64,000 nt of DNA from an uncultured Tateyamaria sp. (lineage in GTDB: Bacteria; Pseudomonadota; Alphaproteobacteria; Rhodobacterales; Rhodobacteraceae): assembly GCF_947503415.1 (NCBI RefSeq), contig NZ_CANNDS010000001.1, positions 1,646,501 to 1,710,500 on the forward strand, written 5' to 3'. Below the pieces are notes generated by a model. The model was given only the letters and a program-made list of their open reading frames with translations. It did not search any database and was not told the DNA's origin. Of this stretch, positions 26,672 to 35,683 are shown piece by piece (position 1 is the first letter of the stretch; the number at the start of each line of letters is the position of its first letter). The position numbers were made by a program, and so were the translations under genes.

Positions 26672-27192
26672 AGCACGGCCAGTGCGGCCTGTACCGTCGC
26701 GTCCAGCGGTCCAGAATTGTCGATCATGGTTGCAGGCACTCCATCCGGTACCCCGACGCCCGCCCGTGCAAGACGGCGCGCGATATCATCATGGTCTTCG
26801 CGCCCACGGGTAGACAGCCGCGCCGCCAGCACTTCGGGCCGGGCCGTCAATGCAATCACCTGAAGGCAAGGAAACCGGGCCTGCGCCTGTCCAAGCACGC
26901 CCCGTGACAGGTTGGCCAACATGTCACGGCCACGTGCCAATTCGACCTCAACGCCGGACGGAATGCCATAGGACAGCCCATGTGCCGACCACCAGATGGC
27001 AAACGCCCCGGCGCGCGCCATTGCCTCAAACTCCGCCATGCGCACCGATTGAAAATCCTCGCTGTCAGTGCGGGCGCGCGTAATGACCCGTCGTACCCGG
27101 CCAAGGCGCGGGTCAGCGGCGATCATGGCGTCCATCACCGTGTCCTTGCCCACGCCGGACGGTCCAACCACCGCAATCAACCGGCCACTCAT
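26653..27192 (-). CDS. phnN: Ribose 1,5-bisphosphate phosphokinase PhnN
   Basis: 179 aa P-loop kinase: Walker A GPSGVGKDT near the N-terminus and the guanylate-kinase-like lid. It phosphorylates ribose 1,5-bisphosphate to PRPP, the last step of ribose salvage from phosphonate breakdown. ATG 27192 (MSGRLIAVVG) is preferred; GTG 27201 is possible and would bring it against the VOC gene stop. It follows the VOC gene in the same direction. Confidence 0.92.
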   Translation of the reverse strand: MSGRLIAVVGPSGVGKDTVMDAMIAADPRLGRVRRVITRARTDSEDFQSVRMAEFEAMARAGAFAIWWSAHGLSYGIPSGVEVELARGRDMLANLSRGVLGQAQARFPCLQVIALTARPEVLAARLSTRGREDHDDIARRLARAGVGVPDGVPATMIDNSGPLDATVQAALAVLYPVRA

Positions 27193-27207
27193 GGGCCGCA
27201 CGCCACA

Positions 27208-27597
27208 TCAACGTGGGTCATACGAAAACTCCAGCCGCGTCCCGCCCGGCTCGCAGATCATGAAATGCACTTTCGGACCCTTGCCCGAGACTTCGGGCGC
27301 AAACTCGACCTCGACACCGGGCCAATTCCGCACCTTCTCGAACAGTGCGTCCAGTGTCGCCTGATCCGGCACCTTCAGGGCGGTGTGATGCAGGCCAATC
27401 GCCTCGTGCCGGTCAAACGGGGTGCCTCCGCGCTGCTGCCAAAGCGTCAGCTTTGCGTGGCCATCGGTGACATAAGCGGACGGATACGCGTCATTGCCGC
27501 CAAACTGGGTCCAGCCCAGACATTCGACAAAGAAGTCGCGCGCCGCGCGCAGATCGCCCACAGTCAGGCCAAGGTGATCAATCCCAAGGGTCGTCAA
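27208..27597 (-). CDS. VOC (glyoxalase-like) protein, probable TTG start
   Basis: 129 aa. One VOC domain: GIDHLGLTVGDLRAARDFFV, HHTALKVPD and a C-terminal GGTRLEFSYDP giving typical metal-ligand positions (His, His, Glu). TTG 27597 has GAAGGAG eight bases upstream (27605-27612) and starts right at the domain. ATG 27639 adds 14 unconserved residues, has a weak ribosome site and overlaps a possible PhnF half-site. Substrate unknown; it is co-directional with phnN. Confidence 0.85.
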   Translation of the reverse strand: MTTLGIDHLGLTVGDLRAARDFFVECLGWTQFGGNDAYPSAYVTDGHAKLTLWQQRGGTPFDRHEAIGLHHTALKVPDQATLDALFEKVRNWPGVEVEFAPEVSGKGPKVHFMICEPGGTRLEFSYDPR

Positions 27598-27631
27598 AAG
27601 GGCCGCTCCTTCATCATGTGATGCCGTCAAA

Positions 27632-27675
27632 CTAGACATCTTTCAGAGTTGTCGAGATTCCTATACAACTAGACA
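27632..27675. promoter_or_regulatory. CTAGACA direct repeats in the phnF / VOC divergent region
   Basis: CTAGACA at 27632-27638 and 27669-27675, 37 bp apart. HutC-type GntR regulators such as PhnF often use TCTAGAC-like half-sites. A related CTATAC lies directly before the second copy. Confidence 0.4.
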
Positions 27676-27733
27676 AGTGATAGGCGAGTCGCTAAGCCTC
27701 GTCCAGCCAATTCATGACAAGGTTCACCAGCAT

Positions 27734-28447
27734 ATGCCGCGCACGCCCATCTGGAAATCCATCGCTGACGATCTGTCGGGTGAGATTGCGGATGGCCTGT
27801 ACCTGCCCGGTGACAAGTTGCCGACCGAGGCGCAACTGGCCGCCCGTTTCGGCGTGAACCGACACACGGTGCGCCATGCACTGTCGGCGCTGGTCGAAGC
27901 GGGGACAGTCCACACACGGCGTGGGGCAGGGGCGTTTGTGGCGCAGACCCCCACGGACTATCCCATTGGCAAACGGGTGCGGTTCCACCAAAACCTGCGC
28001 GCCGCAGGGCGCATGCCGACGCGGCAGGTTCTGTCCTTCACCACCCGCCTCGCCAGCCCCGAAGAGCGCGAAGCGCTTGGCCTAAAGCCGGACGATCAGG
28101 TGCACGCCTATGAAGGGCTCAGCCTCGCTGACGCCCAGCCGATCGCCATCTTCCGCTCGGTTTTCCCTGCGACACCCTTCCCTGACCTGCCAGCAGCGTT
28201 CGAGGCGTCCGGATCCGTGACAGCAGCGCTCAAAGACGCCGGGGTTGCGGATTACACACGGGCCTGGTCACGGCTGACAGCCACGCTGGCCTCCGCGACC
28301 CAAGCCCTGCACCTGCGCATCGCCGAAGGCGACCCGCTTCTGCGCAGCGATGGTCTGAACGTGGATACCACCGGACAGCCAGTTGAACTGGGCCGCACAT
28401 GGTTCGCAGGCGACCGCGTGACACTGACATTGTCGGAGGAAGACTGA
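27734..28447 (+). CDS. phnF: GntR/HutC-family regulator PhnF
   Basis: 237 aa. Winged helix (LPTEAQLAARFGVNRHTVRHAL) plus the UTRA ligand domain (KRVRFHQNLRAAGR ... LRSDGLNVDTTGQPVELGRTWFAGDRVTL). It represses phosphonate or phosphate genes in this family. ATG 27734 (MPRTPIWKSI) is where the family begins; the upstream frame to 27677 is unlikely. It is divergent from VOC-phnN. Confidence 0.9.
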   Translation: MPRTPIWKSIADDLSGEIADGLYLPGDKLPTEAQLAARFGVNRHTVRHALSALVEAGTVHTRRGAGAFVAQTPTDYPIGKRVRFHQNLRAAGRMPTRQVLSFTTRLASPEEREALGLKPDDQVHAYEGLSLADAQPIAIFRSVFPATPFPDLPAAFEASGSVTAALKDAGVADYTRAWSRLTATLASATQALHLRIAEGDPLLRSDGLNVDTTGQPVELGRTWFAGDRVTLTLSEED

Positions 28448-28515
28448 TGGTGACAGCGCATCAAAAACATCGGCCAGCAATCGAGCGGCGCGTTCTGATC
28501 GGAGAAAACCTGAAA

Positions 28516-28889
28516 TGGTGCTGCTGGAGAGAATCGAACCAGCGTGCCGCCAAAGGCGGCGCGCGTCGCCCCGGCAGGGTATCGGCCTTGCCGATGCCCG
28601 AGAGGGGCAGGCGTACTCAGCGAAGCGGCGCAGCCGATGCGCGTAAGTCGAGACCTGACGCTTGCCAAGTGGCGCAGATGTATCATCGGGAAGCGATCGG
28701 GCTGGTGCTGCTGGAGAGAATCGAACCAGCGTGCCGCCCTTGGCGGCGCGCGTCGCCCCGGCAGGGTATCGGCCTTGCCGATGCACGAGAGGGGCCGCCG
28801 CACTCAGCGCAACGGCGCAGCCGATGCGCATAAGTCGAGACCTGACGGTTGCCAAGTGGCGCAGACGTATCATCGGGAAGCGATCGGGC
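28516..28889. repeat. Two 187-bp tandem units, each starting with the tRNA-Thr 3' end
   Basis: TGGTGCTGCTGGAGAGAATC occurs at 28516, 28703 and 28890, exactly 187 bp apart; the third is the 3' end of the functional tRNA-Thr. The units differ at few positions. Each contains about 20 bp of tRNA 3' end (CCA included), a GC-rich hairpin CCCCGGCAG...GAGAGGGG (28569-28607 and 28756-28794), and ends GGGAAGCGATCGGGC. No gene is supported. Confidence 0.85.
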
Positions 28890-28964
<75 letters not shown>

Positions 28965-29048
28965 GCCGTGCGCGGCGGGATAGCCCCAAACAGTCACCCA
29001 TGCAAGCCCATTCTGGACGCCATATGCGCCCTGCGTTACAGAAGCGGC

Positions 29049-29198
29049 ATGGCAGATAAAACCCCACCCAAGGCATCGGCGCAGGACGACCGCGAGGCGC
29101 GGTTGAAGCAAGCGCTCAAGGCAAATATGGCCAAGCGCAAGGCACAGGCGCGGGCACGGGCGGACGCAGGCAAAAAGCAGGAGCAGGACGATGGATAG
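29049..29198 (+). CDS. Small basic protein upstream of murA
   Basis: 49 aa, highly charged and helical ([20 protein letters not shown]). Its stop overlaps the murA start by eight bases, so the two are probably translated together. A similar short Lys/Arg-rich gene commonly precedes murA in Rhodobacterales; the role is unknown. Confidence 0.75.
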   Translation: MADKTPPKASAQDDREARLKQALKANMAKRKAQARARADAGKKQEQDDG

Positions 29199-30462
29199 TA
29201 TTGTGGTAAAGGGCGGCAGCGCCCTGAATGGTCAGATCCCGATTGCGGGGGCCAAGAACGCCTGCCTGACATTGATGCCTGCGACCCTTCTCAGCGACGA
29301 ACCGCTGACACTGACAAACGCCCCGCGTCTGTCGGACATCCGCACCATGACGCAGCTTTTGCAGTCTTTGGGGGCCGAGGTCACGTCGATGCAGGATGGT
29401 CAGGTGCAGGCCATGTCTTGCCATGGCGACATCAACACGCGCGCCGAGTACGACATCGTGCGCAAGATGCGGGCGTCGAACCTCGTGCTGGGCCCACTTC
29501 TGGCGCGCGAAGGACACGCGGAAGTGTCCCTGCCCGGCGGCTGCGCCATCGGCGCGCGGCCCATGGACATCCACACGGACGGGCTGGCCAAGATGGGGGC
29601 CGAGATCGAGTTGCGCGACGGCTACCTGCACGCCAAGGCGGACGGCGGCAAACTCAAAGGGGCCGTGATCGACTTCCCCTTCGCTTCTGTGGGGGCCACC
29701 GAAAACATTATGATGGCAGCGACCCTCGCCAAGGGCACCACCGTTGTCAACAACGCCGCGCGCGAGCCGGAAATCGTGGACCTCGCCACCTGCCTGCGGG
29801 CCATGGGCGCGCAGATCGACGGGGACGGCACGTCGTCCATCACGATCCAGGGCGTCGACAAGCTGCACGGGGCCACGCACCGCGTCGTCACCGACCGGAT
29901 CGAACTGGGCACCTACATGCTGGCCCCGGCCATGTGTGGCGGAGAGGTGGAGTTGCTGGGCGGCAAGATCGACCTGCTGGCCGCCTTCTGCGAGAAACTT
30001 GACGCCGCAGGGATCAGCGTCAGCGAAACAGACAAGGGCCTGAAGGTCGCGCGCAAGAACGGACGTATCCGCGCCGTGGACGTGACAACCGAACCGTTTC
30101 CGGGCTTTCCCACGGACCTTCAGGCACAGATGATGGCACTGCTTTGCACCGCCGAAGGAACCTCCGTGCTCGAAGAGAAAATCTTTGAAAACCGGTTCAT
30201 GCATGCGCCCGAACTGGTGCGCATGGGGGCCGAAATTGATGTGCATGGCGGCACCGCCACGGTTACAGGTGTCGAGAAACTCAAAGGCGCGCCGGTCATG
30301 GCGACGGACCTGCGGGCCAGCGTCAGCCTGATCCTTGCGGGCCTCGCGGCGGAAGGCGAAACACGCGTCGCACGGGTCTACCACCTTGATCGCGGCTATG
30401 AACATGTGGTGCGCAAGCTGTCGGGCGTGGGCGCAGATATCGAACGCATTGCGGGGGAATGA
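29191..30462 (+). CDS. murA: UDP-N-acetylglucosamine 1-carboxyvinyltransferase
   Basis: 423 aa, full length. It transfers enolpyruvate from PEP to UDP-GlcNAc, the first committed peptidoglycan step, in the cytoplasm. Visible are GAKNA (Lys22, Asn23) and the catalytic loop [11 protein letters not shown] with Cys118. It is first of a tightly packed set with DUF2948 and a GNAT gene, with overlapping starts and stops. Confidence 0.97.
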   Translation: MDSIVVKGGSALNGQIPIAGAKNACLTLMPATLLSDEPLTLTNAPRLSDIRTMTQLLQSLGAEVTSMQDGQVQAMSCHGDINTRAEYDIVRKMRASNLVLGPLLAREGHAEVSLPGGCAIGARPMDIHTDGLAKMGAEIELRDGYLHAKADGGKLKGAVIDFPFASVGATENIMMAATLAKGTTVVNNAAREPEIVDLATCLRAMGAQIDGDGTSSITIQGVDKLHGATHRVVTDRIELGTYMLAPAMCGGEVELLGGKIDLLAAFCEKLDAAGISVSETDKGLKVARKNGRIRAVDVTTEPFPGFPTDLQAQMMALLCTAEGTSVLEEKIFENRFMHAPELVRMGAEIDVHGGTATVTGVEKLKGAPVMATDLRASVSLILAGLAAEGETRVARVYHLDRGYEHVVRKLSGVGADIERIAGE

Positions 30463-30929
30463 TGGAAGACGCACGGTTTGAAGACGGGCGCGAAACGCCC
30501 CTGAACCTCGGAGCTTTGGACGCGGATGACCTGCAGGTCCTGTCGTCACTGGCGCAGGACGCGGTGTTTCCGGTGACGGAAATGCAATGGGACCGCAAGG
30601 CCCGCCGCTTCGGCCTGCTGCTCAACCGGTTCCGCTGGGAAGATGCAGGCGCAGACCGCCACGCGCCCGAACGGGTGCAATCGGTCTTGGCCTTCGAGAA
30701 CGTTCTGCAAGTCGCTAGCCAAGGCGTGGACCGGGCGGACAAGGATGTGATCCTGTCGCTTCTGTCCGTGACGTTCGAGGCGGGCGACGACGAAGCCGGG
30801 GATATCCTTCTGACGCTGGCAGGAGACGGCGCGATCCGGCTTGCGGTCGAGGCGATCGAGGCCACGCTCAAGGACGTCACTAAACCCTACGTGGCTCCCT
30901 CGAAATCCGTGCCGAAACACGATGACTAA
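30459..30929 (+). CDS. DUF2948 family protein
   Basis: 156 aa conserved alphaproteobacterial protein ([54 protein letters not shown]). Function unknown, cytoplasmic. ATG 30459 forms ATGA with the murA stop; ATG 30462 right after is equally possible. It lies between murA and a GNAT gene, overlapping the latter by eight bases. Confidence 0.88.
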   Translation: MMEDARFEDGRETPLNLGALDADDLQVLSSLAQDAVFPVTEMQWDRKARRFGLLLNRFRWEDAGADRHAPERVQSVLAFENVLQVASQGVDRADKDVILSLLSVTFEAGDDEAGDILLTLAGDGAIRLAVEAIEATLKDVTKPYVAPSKSVPKHDD

Positions 30930-31422
30930 GCCATCTGTGCGCCGCCTGTCCGGGGCGGATGCGCCGGAGTGGCGGGCACTGCGGCTGGAGGCATTGTCGC
31001 GCTATCCGCAGGCGTTCCTGACCACCCATGACGAGGCGGCGGCTGTGCCGATGGACACCATCGTGCACCGGCTCGACACAGGGCACAGCTTTGGCGTCTT
31101 TCAAGACGCGGTCCTCGTAGGCATCGGCAGCTTGATCCACCTAACCAGAGAACAGACAAAACACCGCGCCGAGTTGGGCGCGTTCTTTGTCCAGCCACAT
31201 GCCCAAGGCACTGGCACCGCGCGGGCTTTGCTGGATGGCATGGCAGAGGCGGCCGTTGATATGGGTATCCGCCAAATCGAACTATATGTCGCGTCCAGCA
31301 ATGCGCGCGGTATCGCGTTCTACACCCGTGCAGGCTTTCACGAAGTGGGGCGCATTCCCAATGCAACCCTCAGCGACGGCATGTCCGAGACTGATTTGAT
31401 CATGATCCGGCGCCTGACGTAA
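30922..31422 (+). CDS. GNAT-family N-acetyltransferase
   Basis: 166 aa. The acetyl-CoA pyrophosphate loop is AFFVQPHAQGTGTARALL; the C-terminal block is LYVASSNARGIAFYTRAGF. Substrate unknown. It overlaps the DUF2948 gene by eight bases and ends at an intergenic run of palindromes before hisD. Confidence 0.9.
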   Translation: MTKPSVRRLSGADAPEWRALRLEALSRYPQAFLTTHDEAAAVPMDTIVHRLDTGHSFGVFQDAVLVGIGSLIHLTREQTKHRAELGAFFVQPHAQGTGTARALLDGMAEAAVDMGIRQIELYVASSNARGIAFYTRAGFHEVGRIPNATLSDGMSETDLIMIRRLT

Positions 31423-31520
31423 GGCGGATCCTGATCCGCCATTGCGCACCAATAGATGCGCCTTACGAGAGCTGCGCCGGACGTTGTGCCGCAATCGTAA
31501 GGCGGACGTGTCGTCCGCCC
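31419..31520. repeat. REP-like palindromes between a GNAT gene and hisD
   Basis: GTAAGGCGGATCCTGATCCGCC (split as GTAAGGCGGAT-CCT-GATCCGCC, 31419-31440) and GTAAGGCGGAC...GTCCGCC (31497-31519), with a degenerate inverted partner around 31450-31468. Same build as the transposase-linked REPs. Confidence 0.6.
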
Positions 31521-31578
31521 CGCCCTTGAGCCTGCCGCACCTGCCCGCTATGTCGCATCCGAACCGGAAAGGACGGCC

Positions 31579-32880
31579 ATGCCCCAGTTTCTTGACCACA
31601 GCGATCCCGATTTCGAGGCGCAATTTACCGCCTTGCTGAACGCCAAGCGCGAGGACAGCCCGGACGTGGATGCAACCGTGGCCGACATCATCGCAGACGT
31701 GCGCGCGCGCGGCGATGCGGCGGTGATCGACCTGACCGGAAAATTTGATCGGATCACGCTGACACCGGACACGCTGCGTATCAGCGCTGAGGAGGTTGAC
31801 GCAGCCATCGCCGATGTGAATGCCGAAGACCGCGCAGCCCTCGAACTCGCCGCAACACGCATCCGCGCGTACCACGAACGCCAACTGCCTGAAGACGCCC
31901 ATTGGACAGACGATGCAGGGGCCACGCTCGGCTGGCGCTGGACGCCCGTGTCGGCAGCAGGCCTCTATGTGCCGGGCGGGCTGGCAAGCTACCCGTCATC
32001 GGTCCTGATGAACGCGATCCCCGCCAAGGTAGCAGGGGTAAAGCGCCTCGCCATCACGGTGCCCACGCCCGATGGCGTGATCAACCCGCTGGTCCTGCTG
32101 GCGGCGCGTATCTCCGGCGTGGATGAGATCTACCGCATCGGCGGGGCGCAGGCCGTGGCCGCGCTGGCCTATGGCACAGACACCATCGCTCCGGTCGACA
32201 AGATCACTGGCCCCGGCAACGCCTTTGTCGCCGCCGCCAAGCGGCGCGTGTTCGGCAAGGTCGGCATCGACATGATCGCCGGCCCGTCCGAAATTCTGGT
32301 CATCGCGGACGGCGACAATGATCCCGATTGGATCGCCCTCGACCTGCTGTCACAGGCCGAACACGATGAAAGCGCACAATCGCTGCTGATCACAACCGAT
32401 CCCGCCTTTGGCCGCGCCGTGGCAGACGCCGTGAACGCGCGGCTCGAAACCCTCGAACGCCGCGCCATTGCGGGTGCCAGTTGGCGCGATTTCGGTGCCA
32501 TTATCACGGTCTCTGATCTGGACACCGCTGCGGCCCTGTCGGACCGCATCGCGCCTGAACACCTTGAGCTGTGCGTGGCCGACCCGGTGGCGCTGTCCGA
32601 ACAGATCACCCATGCCGGTGCCATCTTTCTTGGTCAATGGACACCCGAAGCCATCGGCGACTATATCGGCGGTCCCAACCACGTGCTGCCCACTGCGCGC
32701 TCGGCCCGGTTCTCCTCTGGCCTGTCGGTCATGGACTTCGTCAAACGGACCACGCTGGCGCAGATGACACCCGACGCCCTGCGTGCCATTGGTCCGGGGG
32801 CCGAACGACTTGCCGCGTCCGAAAGCCTCGAAGCGCATGGGCTGTCCGTGACCGCACGTTTGCGCAAGCTGAACGGCTAG
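31579..32880 (+). CDS. hisD: Histidinol dehydrogenase
   Basis: 433 aa zinc enzyme for the last two steps of histidine synthesis (histidinol to histidine with two NAD). Visible blocks are GLYVPGGLASYPSSVLMNAI, GPGNAFVAAAKRRVFG, MIAGPSEILV and the catalytic IAPEHLELCV. Full length. It leads a same-strand group (UPF0262, phosphatase, NTF2-like, GNAT) after an extragenic repeat. Confidence 0.97.
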   Translation: MPQFLDHSDPDFEAQFTALLNAKREDSPDVDATVADIIADVRARGDAAVIDLTGKFDRITLTPDTLRISAEEVDAAIADVNAEDRAALELAATRIRAYHERQLPEDAHWTDDAGATLGWRWTPVSAAGLYVPGGLASYPSSVLMNAIPAKVAGVKRLAITVPTPDGVINPLVLLAARISGVDEIYRIGGAQAVAALAYGTDTIAPVDKITGPGNAFVAAAKRRVFGKVGIDMIAGPSEILVIADGDNDPDWIALDLLSQAEHDESAQSLLITTDPAFGRAVADAVNARLETLERRAIAGASWRDFGAIITVSDLDTAAALSDRIAPEHLELCVADPVALSEQITHAGAIFLGQWTPEAIGDYIGGPNHVLPTARSARFSSGLSVMDFVKRTTLAQMTPDALRAIGPGAERLAASESLEAHGLSVTARLRKLNG

Positions 32881-32946
32881 AACTGGGGGCCAGCCCCCAG
32901 ACCCCCGGGATATTATTAGCCGGAAGAAGTGGACTGGGGTGCCCCA
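32881..32946. repeat. Extragenic hairpin repeat (copy B) after hisD
   Basis: CTGGGGGCCAGCCCCCAG hairpin, then ACCCCCGGGATATTATTAGC and GGAAGAAG, followed by a second short hairpin GACTGGGGTGCCCCAG. Same block order as 4331-4377. It may act as a terminator. Confidence 0.6.
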
Positions 32947-33032
32947 GAAATCAGGGGCACGCCATTGTGTTGGCGCGGCGCAGCCCCTAAGCATTGCGAA
33001 AGATTGTTTCGTTGCCAAAGGCCCTTGCAGCC

Positions 33033-33512
33033 ATGACCAAAATTGCCCGCATCACCCTCGACGATGCCAACCTTCCACCGCCCACGCCCGAGATCGAGCA
33101 GGAGCGGAAAGTGGCGATGTTTGACCTGCTTGAAGACAACACCTTTGTTCTGCCCGCACGGGACGAACGCCCGGTGCCCGCTGGCCCCTATCATGTCGGC
33201 CTGTCGATCCGGGACAAGCGTTTGGTTTTTGACGTGCAGACCGAGGCCGACGAGAAGGCCGCTGAGTTTCATTTGTCGCTTGGCCCCTTCCGGCAGGTCG
33301 TAAAGGACTACTTTCAAATCTGTGAAAGCTACTTCGAGGCCGTGAAAAAGCTGCCCCCCAGCCAGATCGAAACCATCGATATGGCCCGCCGTGGCATCCA
33401 CAACGAGGGCAGCCGCGTTTTGCAGGAACGGCTTGAAGGCAAGGCAGAGGTCGACACCGACACCGCCCGCCGCCTGTTCACCCTGATCTGCGTTCTGCAC
33501 TTCGGGGGATAG
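33033..33512 (+). CDS. UPF0262 family protein
   Basis: 159 aa conserved alphaproteobacterial protein (RITLDDANLPPPTPEIEQER; MFDLLEDNTFVLP; ETIDMARRGIHNEG). No function known. ATG 33033 matches the usual family length; 32994 would add 13 residues. It is directly followed by the phosphatase gene, as seen after hisD in other Rhodobacterales. Confidence 0.9.
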   Translation: MTKIARITLDDANLPPPTPEIEQERKVAMFDLLEDNTFVLPARDERPVPAGPYHVGLSIRDKRLVFDVQTEADEKAAEFHLSLGPFRQVVKDYFQICESYFEAVKKLPPSQIETIDMARRGIHNEGSRVLQERLEGKAEVDTDTARRLFTLICVLHFGG

Positions 33513-33974
33513 ATGACCTCGCCCCTGCCGCAATCCATCCTGTTTTGCTGCGATCACAACGCGGTCCGTTCCCCCATGGCCGAAGGGATCATGAAGAAGT
33601 TCTATGGCACCGGCACCTATGTCCAATCCGTGGGTGTCAAAAACGACATGGAAATCGATGGCTTCTCCATCGCTGTCTGCCAGGAACTGGATGTGGAGTT
33701 GAGCCGCCACCGCTCGCGCAGCTTTGACGAGATGGAGGATTGGGGCGACGACCTGTCGTCCTTTGACCTTGTGGTGGCGCTAAGCCCTGCCAGCCAGCGT
33801 CGCGCGCTGGAGCTCACCCGTTACTATCACCTGGACGTCGAATACTGGCCGATCCTCGACCCCACGGGGCTGGGTGAAACGCGCGAGGCCAAGCTGGAAA
33901 GCTACCGCGCCGCCCGCGACCAGATCATCACCCGGCTCACCGACCGCTGGGGGCCAGCGCAGGAGAAAGAGTAA
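33513..33974 (+). CDS. Low-molecular-weight protein-tyrosine phosphatase / ArsC-like
   Basis: 153 aa. Active-site loop CDHNAVRS: nucleophile Cys13 and Arg19 (Cx5R) followed by Ser20; the general-acid Asp is in PILDPTG. Arsenate reductases of this fold share the loop, so either activity is possible. It starts the base after the UPF0262 stop and ends TAATG with the next gene, indicating an operon. Confidence 0.88.
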   Translation: MTSPLPQSILFCCDHNAVRSPMAEGIMKKFYGTGTYVQSVGVKNDMEIDGFSIAVCQELDVELSRHRSRSFDEMEDWGDDLSSFDLVVALSPASQRRALELTRYYHLDVEYWPILDPTGLGETREAKLESYRAARDQIITRLTDRWGPAQEKE

Positions 33975-34366
33975 TGGATGTGATCTCCCGCTATTTCGAA
34001 GCCTTCAATGCGGGCAATGTGGATGGCATGTTGGCCTGTCTGACCGATGATGTGGCGCACCACGTCAACGAAGGGCAGGTGCGCATAGGCAAGGATCTTT
34101 TTGCTGCGTTTTGCGCCCACATGAACCGCTGCTACGCCGAAAACCTGACGGACATGGTGATCATGGCCAGCAAGGACGGCACCCGCGCCGCTGCAGAGTA
34201 CACGGTCAACGGCACCTACTTGCAAACGGATGACGGCCTGCTCGAAGCCACGGGCCAGACCTACCAACTGCCCGCCGGGTCCTTCTTTGACATCCGGGAG
34301 GGCCGGATCGCCCGTGTGACCACCTACTACAACCTCGCCGACTGGATCCGACAGGTCAGCGCATGA
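33974..34366 (+). CDS. SnoaL/ketosteroid-isomerase-like protein
   Basis: 130 aa NTF2-like fold (ISRYFEAFNAGNVDGMLACL; DDVAHHVNEGQVRIG; YTVNGTYLQTDDGL; GRIARVTTYYNLADWI). Enzymatic role unknown. It overlaps the phosphatase stop (TAATG) and the next GNAT gene start (ATGA). Confidence 0.85.
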   Translation: MDVISRYFEAFNAGNVDGMLACLTDDVAHHVNEGQVRIGKDLFAAFCAHMNRCYAENLTDMVIMASKDGTRAAAEYTVNGTYLQTDDGLLEATGQTYQLPAGSFFDIREGRIARVTTYYNLADWIRQVSA

Positions 34367-34944
34367 GAGTGGACCTGCTGACCGGTGCCGCGCTCACGGA
34401 TGCGCTGGACGACGTGGCCCGGTTGCGGCTCGCGGTCTTCCGCGACTGGCCCTACCTTTACGAAGGCGACTTCACCTACGAACGCCGCTACCTTGAGATC
34501 TACGAGCAAAGCAACCGGGCGACCATCGTCGCGGTCTATGACGGGGACTGGATGGTGGGGGCGGCCACCGCAGCCCCCCTGTCAGAACATGCCGACGCGT
34601 TCTTTGACGCGTTTGCAGGCACCACAATCAACATCGACACCTGCTTTTATTGCGGGGAAAGCGTGTTGCTGCCGCGCTTTCGCGGGCGTGGGCTGGGACA
34701 TGTCTTCTTTGACAAACGCGAGGCTCATGCGCGGGACATGGGCTATTCGCACATGTGCTTTGCGGCGGTTGTGCGCCCGCCCGATCACCCGCTGCGCCCC
34801 TCTGCGTACCGGTCGCTCGAGCCGTTCTGGGAAGGGCGCGGATACAGCCGTCTGCCGGGCGTGGTTGCGCATTTCGGCTGGAAAGACGTCGATCAGGCAG
34901 TCGAGACCGACAAGCCCCTGCAATTCTGGATGAAAGAATTGTAG
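34363..34944 (+). CDS. GNAT-like acetyltransferase
   Basis: 193 aa with the GNAT core: acetyl-CoA loop LPRFRGRGLGHVFFDKRE and C-terminal FWEGRGYSRL. Substrate unknown. It overlaps the SnoaL-like gene by four bases and may work with it. It is the last gene of the hisD-side group; the next gene faces it from the other strand one base away. Confidence 0.8.
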   Translation: MRVDLLTGAALTDALDDVARLRLAVFRDWPYLYEGDFTYERRYLEIYEQSNRATIVAVYDGDWMVGAATAAPLSEHADAFFDAFAGTTINIDTCFYCGESVLLPRFRGRGLGHVFFDKREAHARDMGYSHMCFAAVVRPPDHPLRPSAYRSLEPFWEGRGYSRLPGVVAHFGWKDVDQAVETDKPLQFWMKEL

Positions 34945-34945
34945 C

Positions 34946-35305
34946 TCAGCTGCACTGGCGGGCGGCAGCGTCGCTGTACCCCTTCCACCGGGTCCAGAAC
35001 CGCTCATCAATGGCCCGGTCCGACTGCCGAACCTCCTGCGCCTGCTGCGGATTGCTGAAGAATCCCGCGCCGCGACGTTGGTCGTTGGAGGACAGGGACT
35101 GGTTCGCCACCGCCTGCACACATCCACAGCGGGCCCGGCTGGCCTGATCCCGGCCCCCACTGCGGCAGGCGGAATAGATGGGTCCGGTGGCAAACAACAC
35201 CGGCTGCGTGGTCACAGCCCGGCTGCTGGAATAGGAAGAGCCGCCGCCACAGGCGCTCAGGCCCAGGGCTGCCACCCCGGCAATAATCATGGTCGCGCGT
35301 TTCAT
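34946..35305 (-). CDS. Small Cys-rich lipoprotein
   Basis: 119 aa. Signal and lipobox MKRATMIIAGVAALGLSAC (Cys19). The mature part has conserved Cys pairs (IYSACRSGG, CGCVQAVANQSL) and ends in AARQCS, suggesting disulfides in the periplasm. The family is common in Rhodobacterales and sometimes labelled arginine transporter, a label with no support in this sequence. Function unknown. Confidence 0.85.
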   Translation of the reverse strand: MKRATMIIAGVAALGLSACGGGSSYSSSRAVTTQPVLFATGPIYSACRSGGRDQASRARCGCVQAVANQSLSSNDQRRGAGFFSNPQQAQEVRQSDRAIDERFWTRWKGYSDAAARQCS

Positions 35306-35424
35306 GTTTCCGCTCGCCTCTGCTCTGGCGGGTTGGCCCGCTCTGAATGGATGCAATTATGGCGGATTTCCGGAGAGAGGGCAATTCACGAACAAGCGCG
35401 CGGCCCCAAGGGCCGCGCGCGTAG

Positions 35425-35579
35425 CCCCGGCAGCGCATCAAAGATGCGCGAGAGGGGAAAGCGATCAAGAACTCAGGCCGCGTAGCCCCGGCAGCGCATC
35501 AAAGATGCAAGAGAGGGGAAAGCGATCACGAACTCAGCCCGCGCGGCCCCGGCAGCGCATCAAAGATGCAAGAGAGGGG
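35425..35579. repeat. 61-bp tandem repeat, three units, each with a CCCCGGCAG...GAGAGGGG hairpin
   Basis: CCCCGGCAGCGCATC-AAA-GATGC hairpins start at 35425, 35486 and 35547, exactly 61 bp apart, each ending GAGAGGGG. The linker between units is AAAGCGATCA[A/C]GAACTCAG plus a short GC-rich run. The region from 35306 to 35683 holds no other feature. Confidence 0.85.
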
Positions 35580-35683
35580 ACAGCGCCCTTGCGCTCCAAA
35601 GCCAAACCCCGCCGACAGGCCAGCACGGATTTGACCAAGCGCACCCGTCTGGCTAAGACATCCACAAAAGACCGGAGAGCAGA

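Noticed and set aside
28448..28833. Plus-strand frames across the tRNA repeat
   Set aside because: Their repetitive translations come from the tandem units and match no protein family.
28516..28889. CRISPR array in the tRNA-Thr repeat region
   Set aside because: Units are 187 bp, nearly identical throughout, with no short repeat plus unique spacer pattern and no cas genes.
35425..35579. CRISPR array in the 61-bp repeat
   Set aside because: The segments between hairpins are as similar as the hairpins, so there are no spacers.
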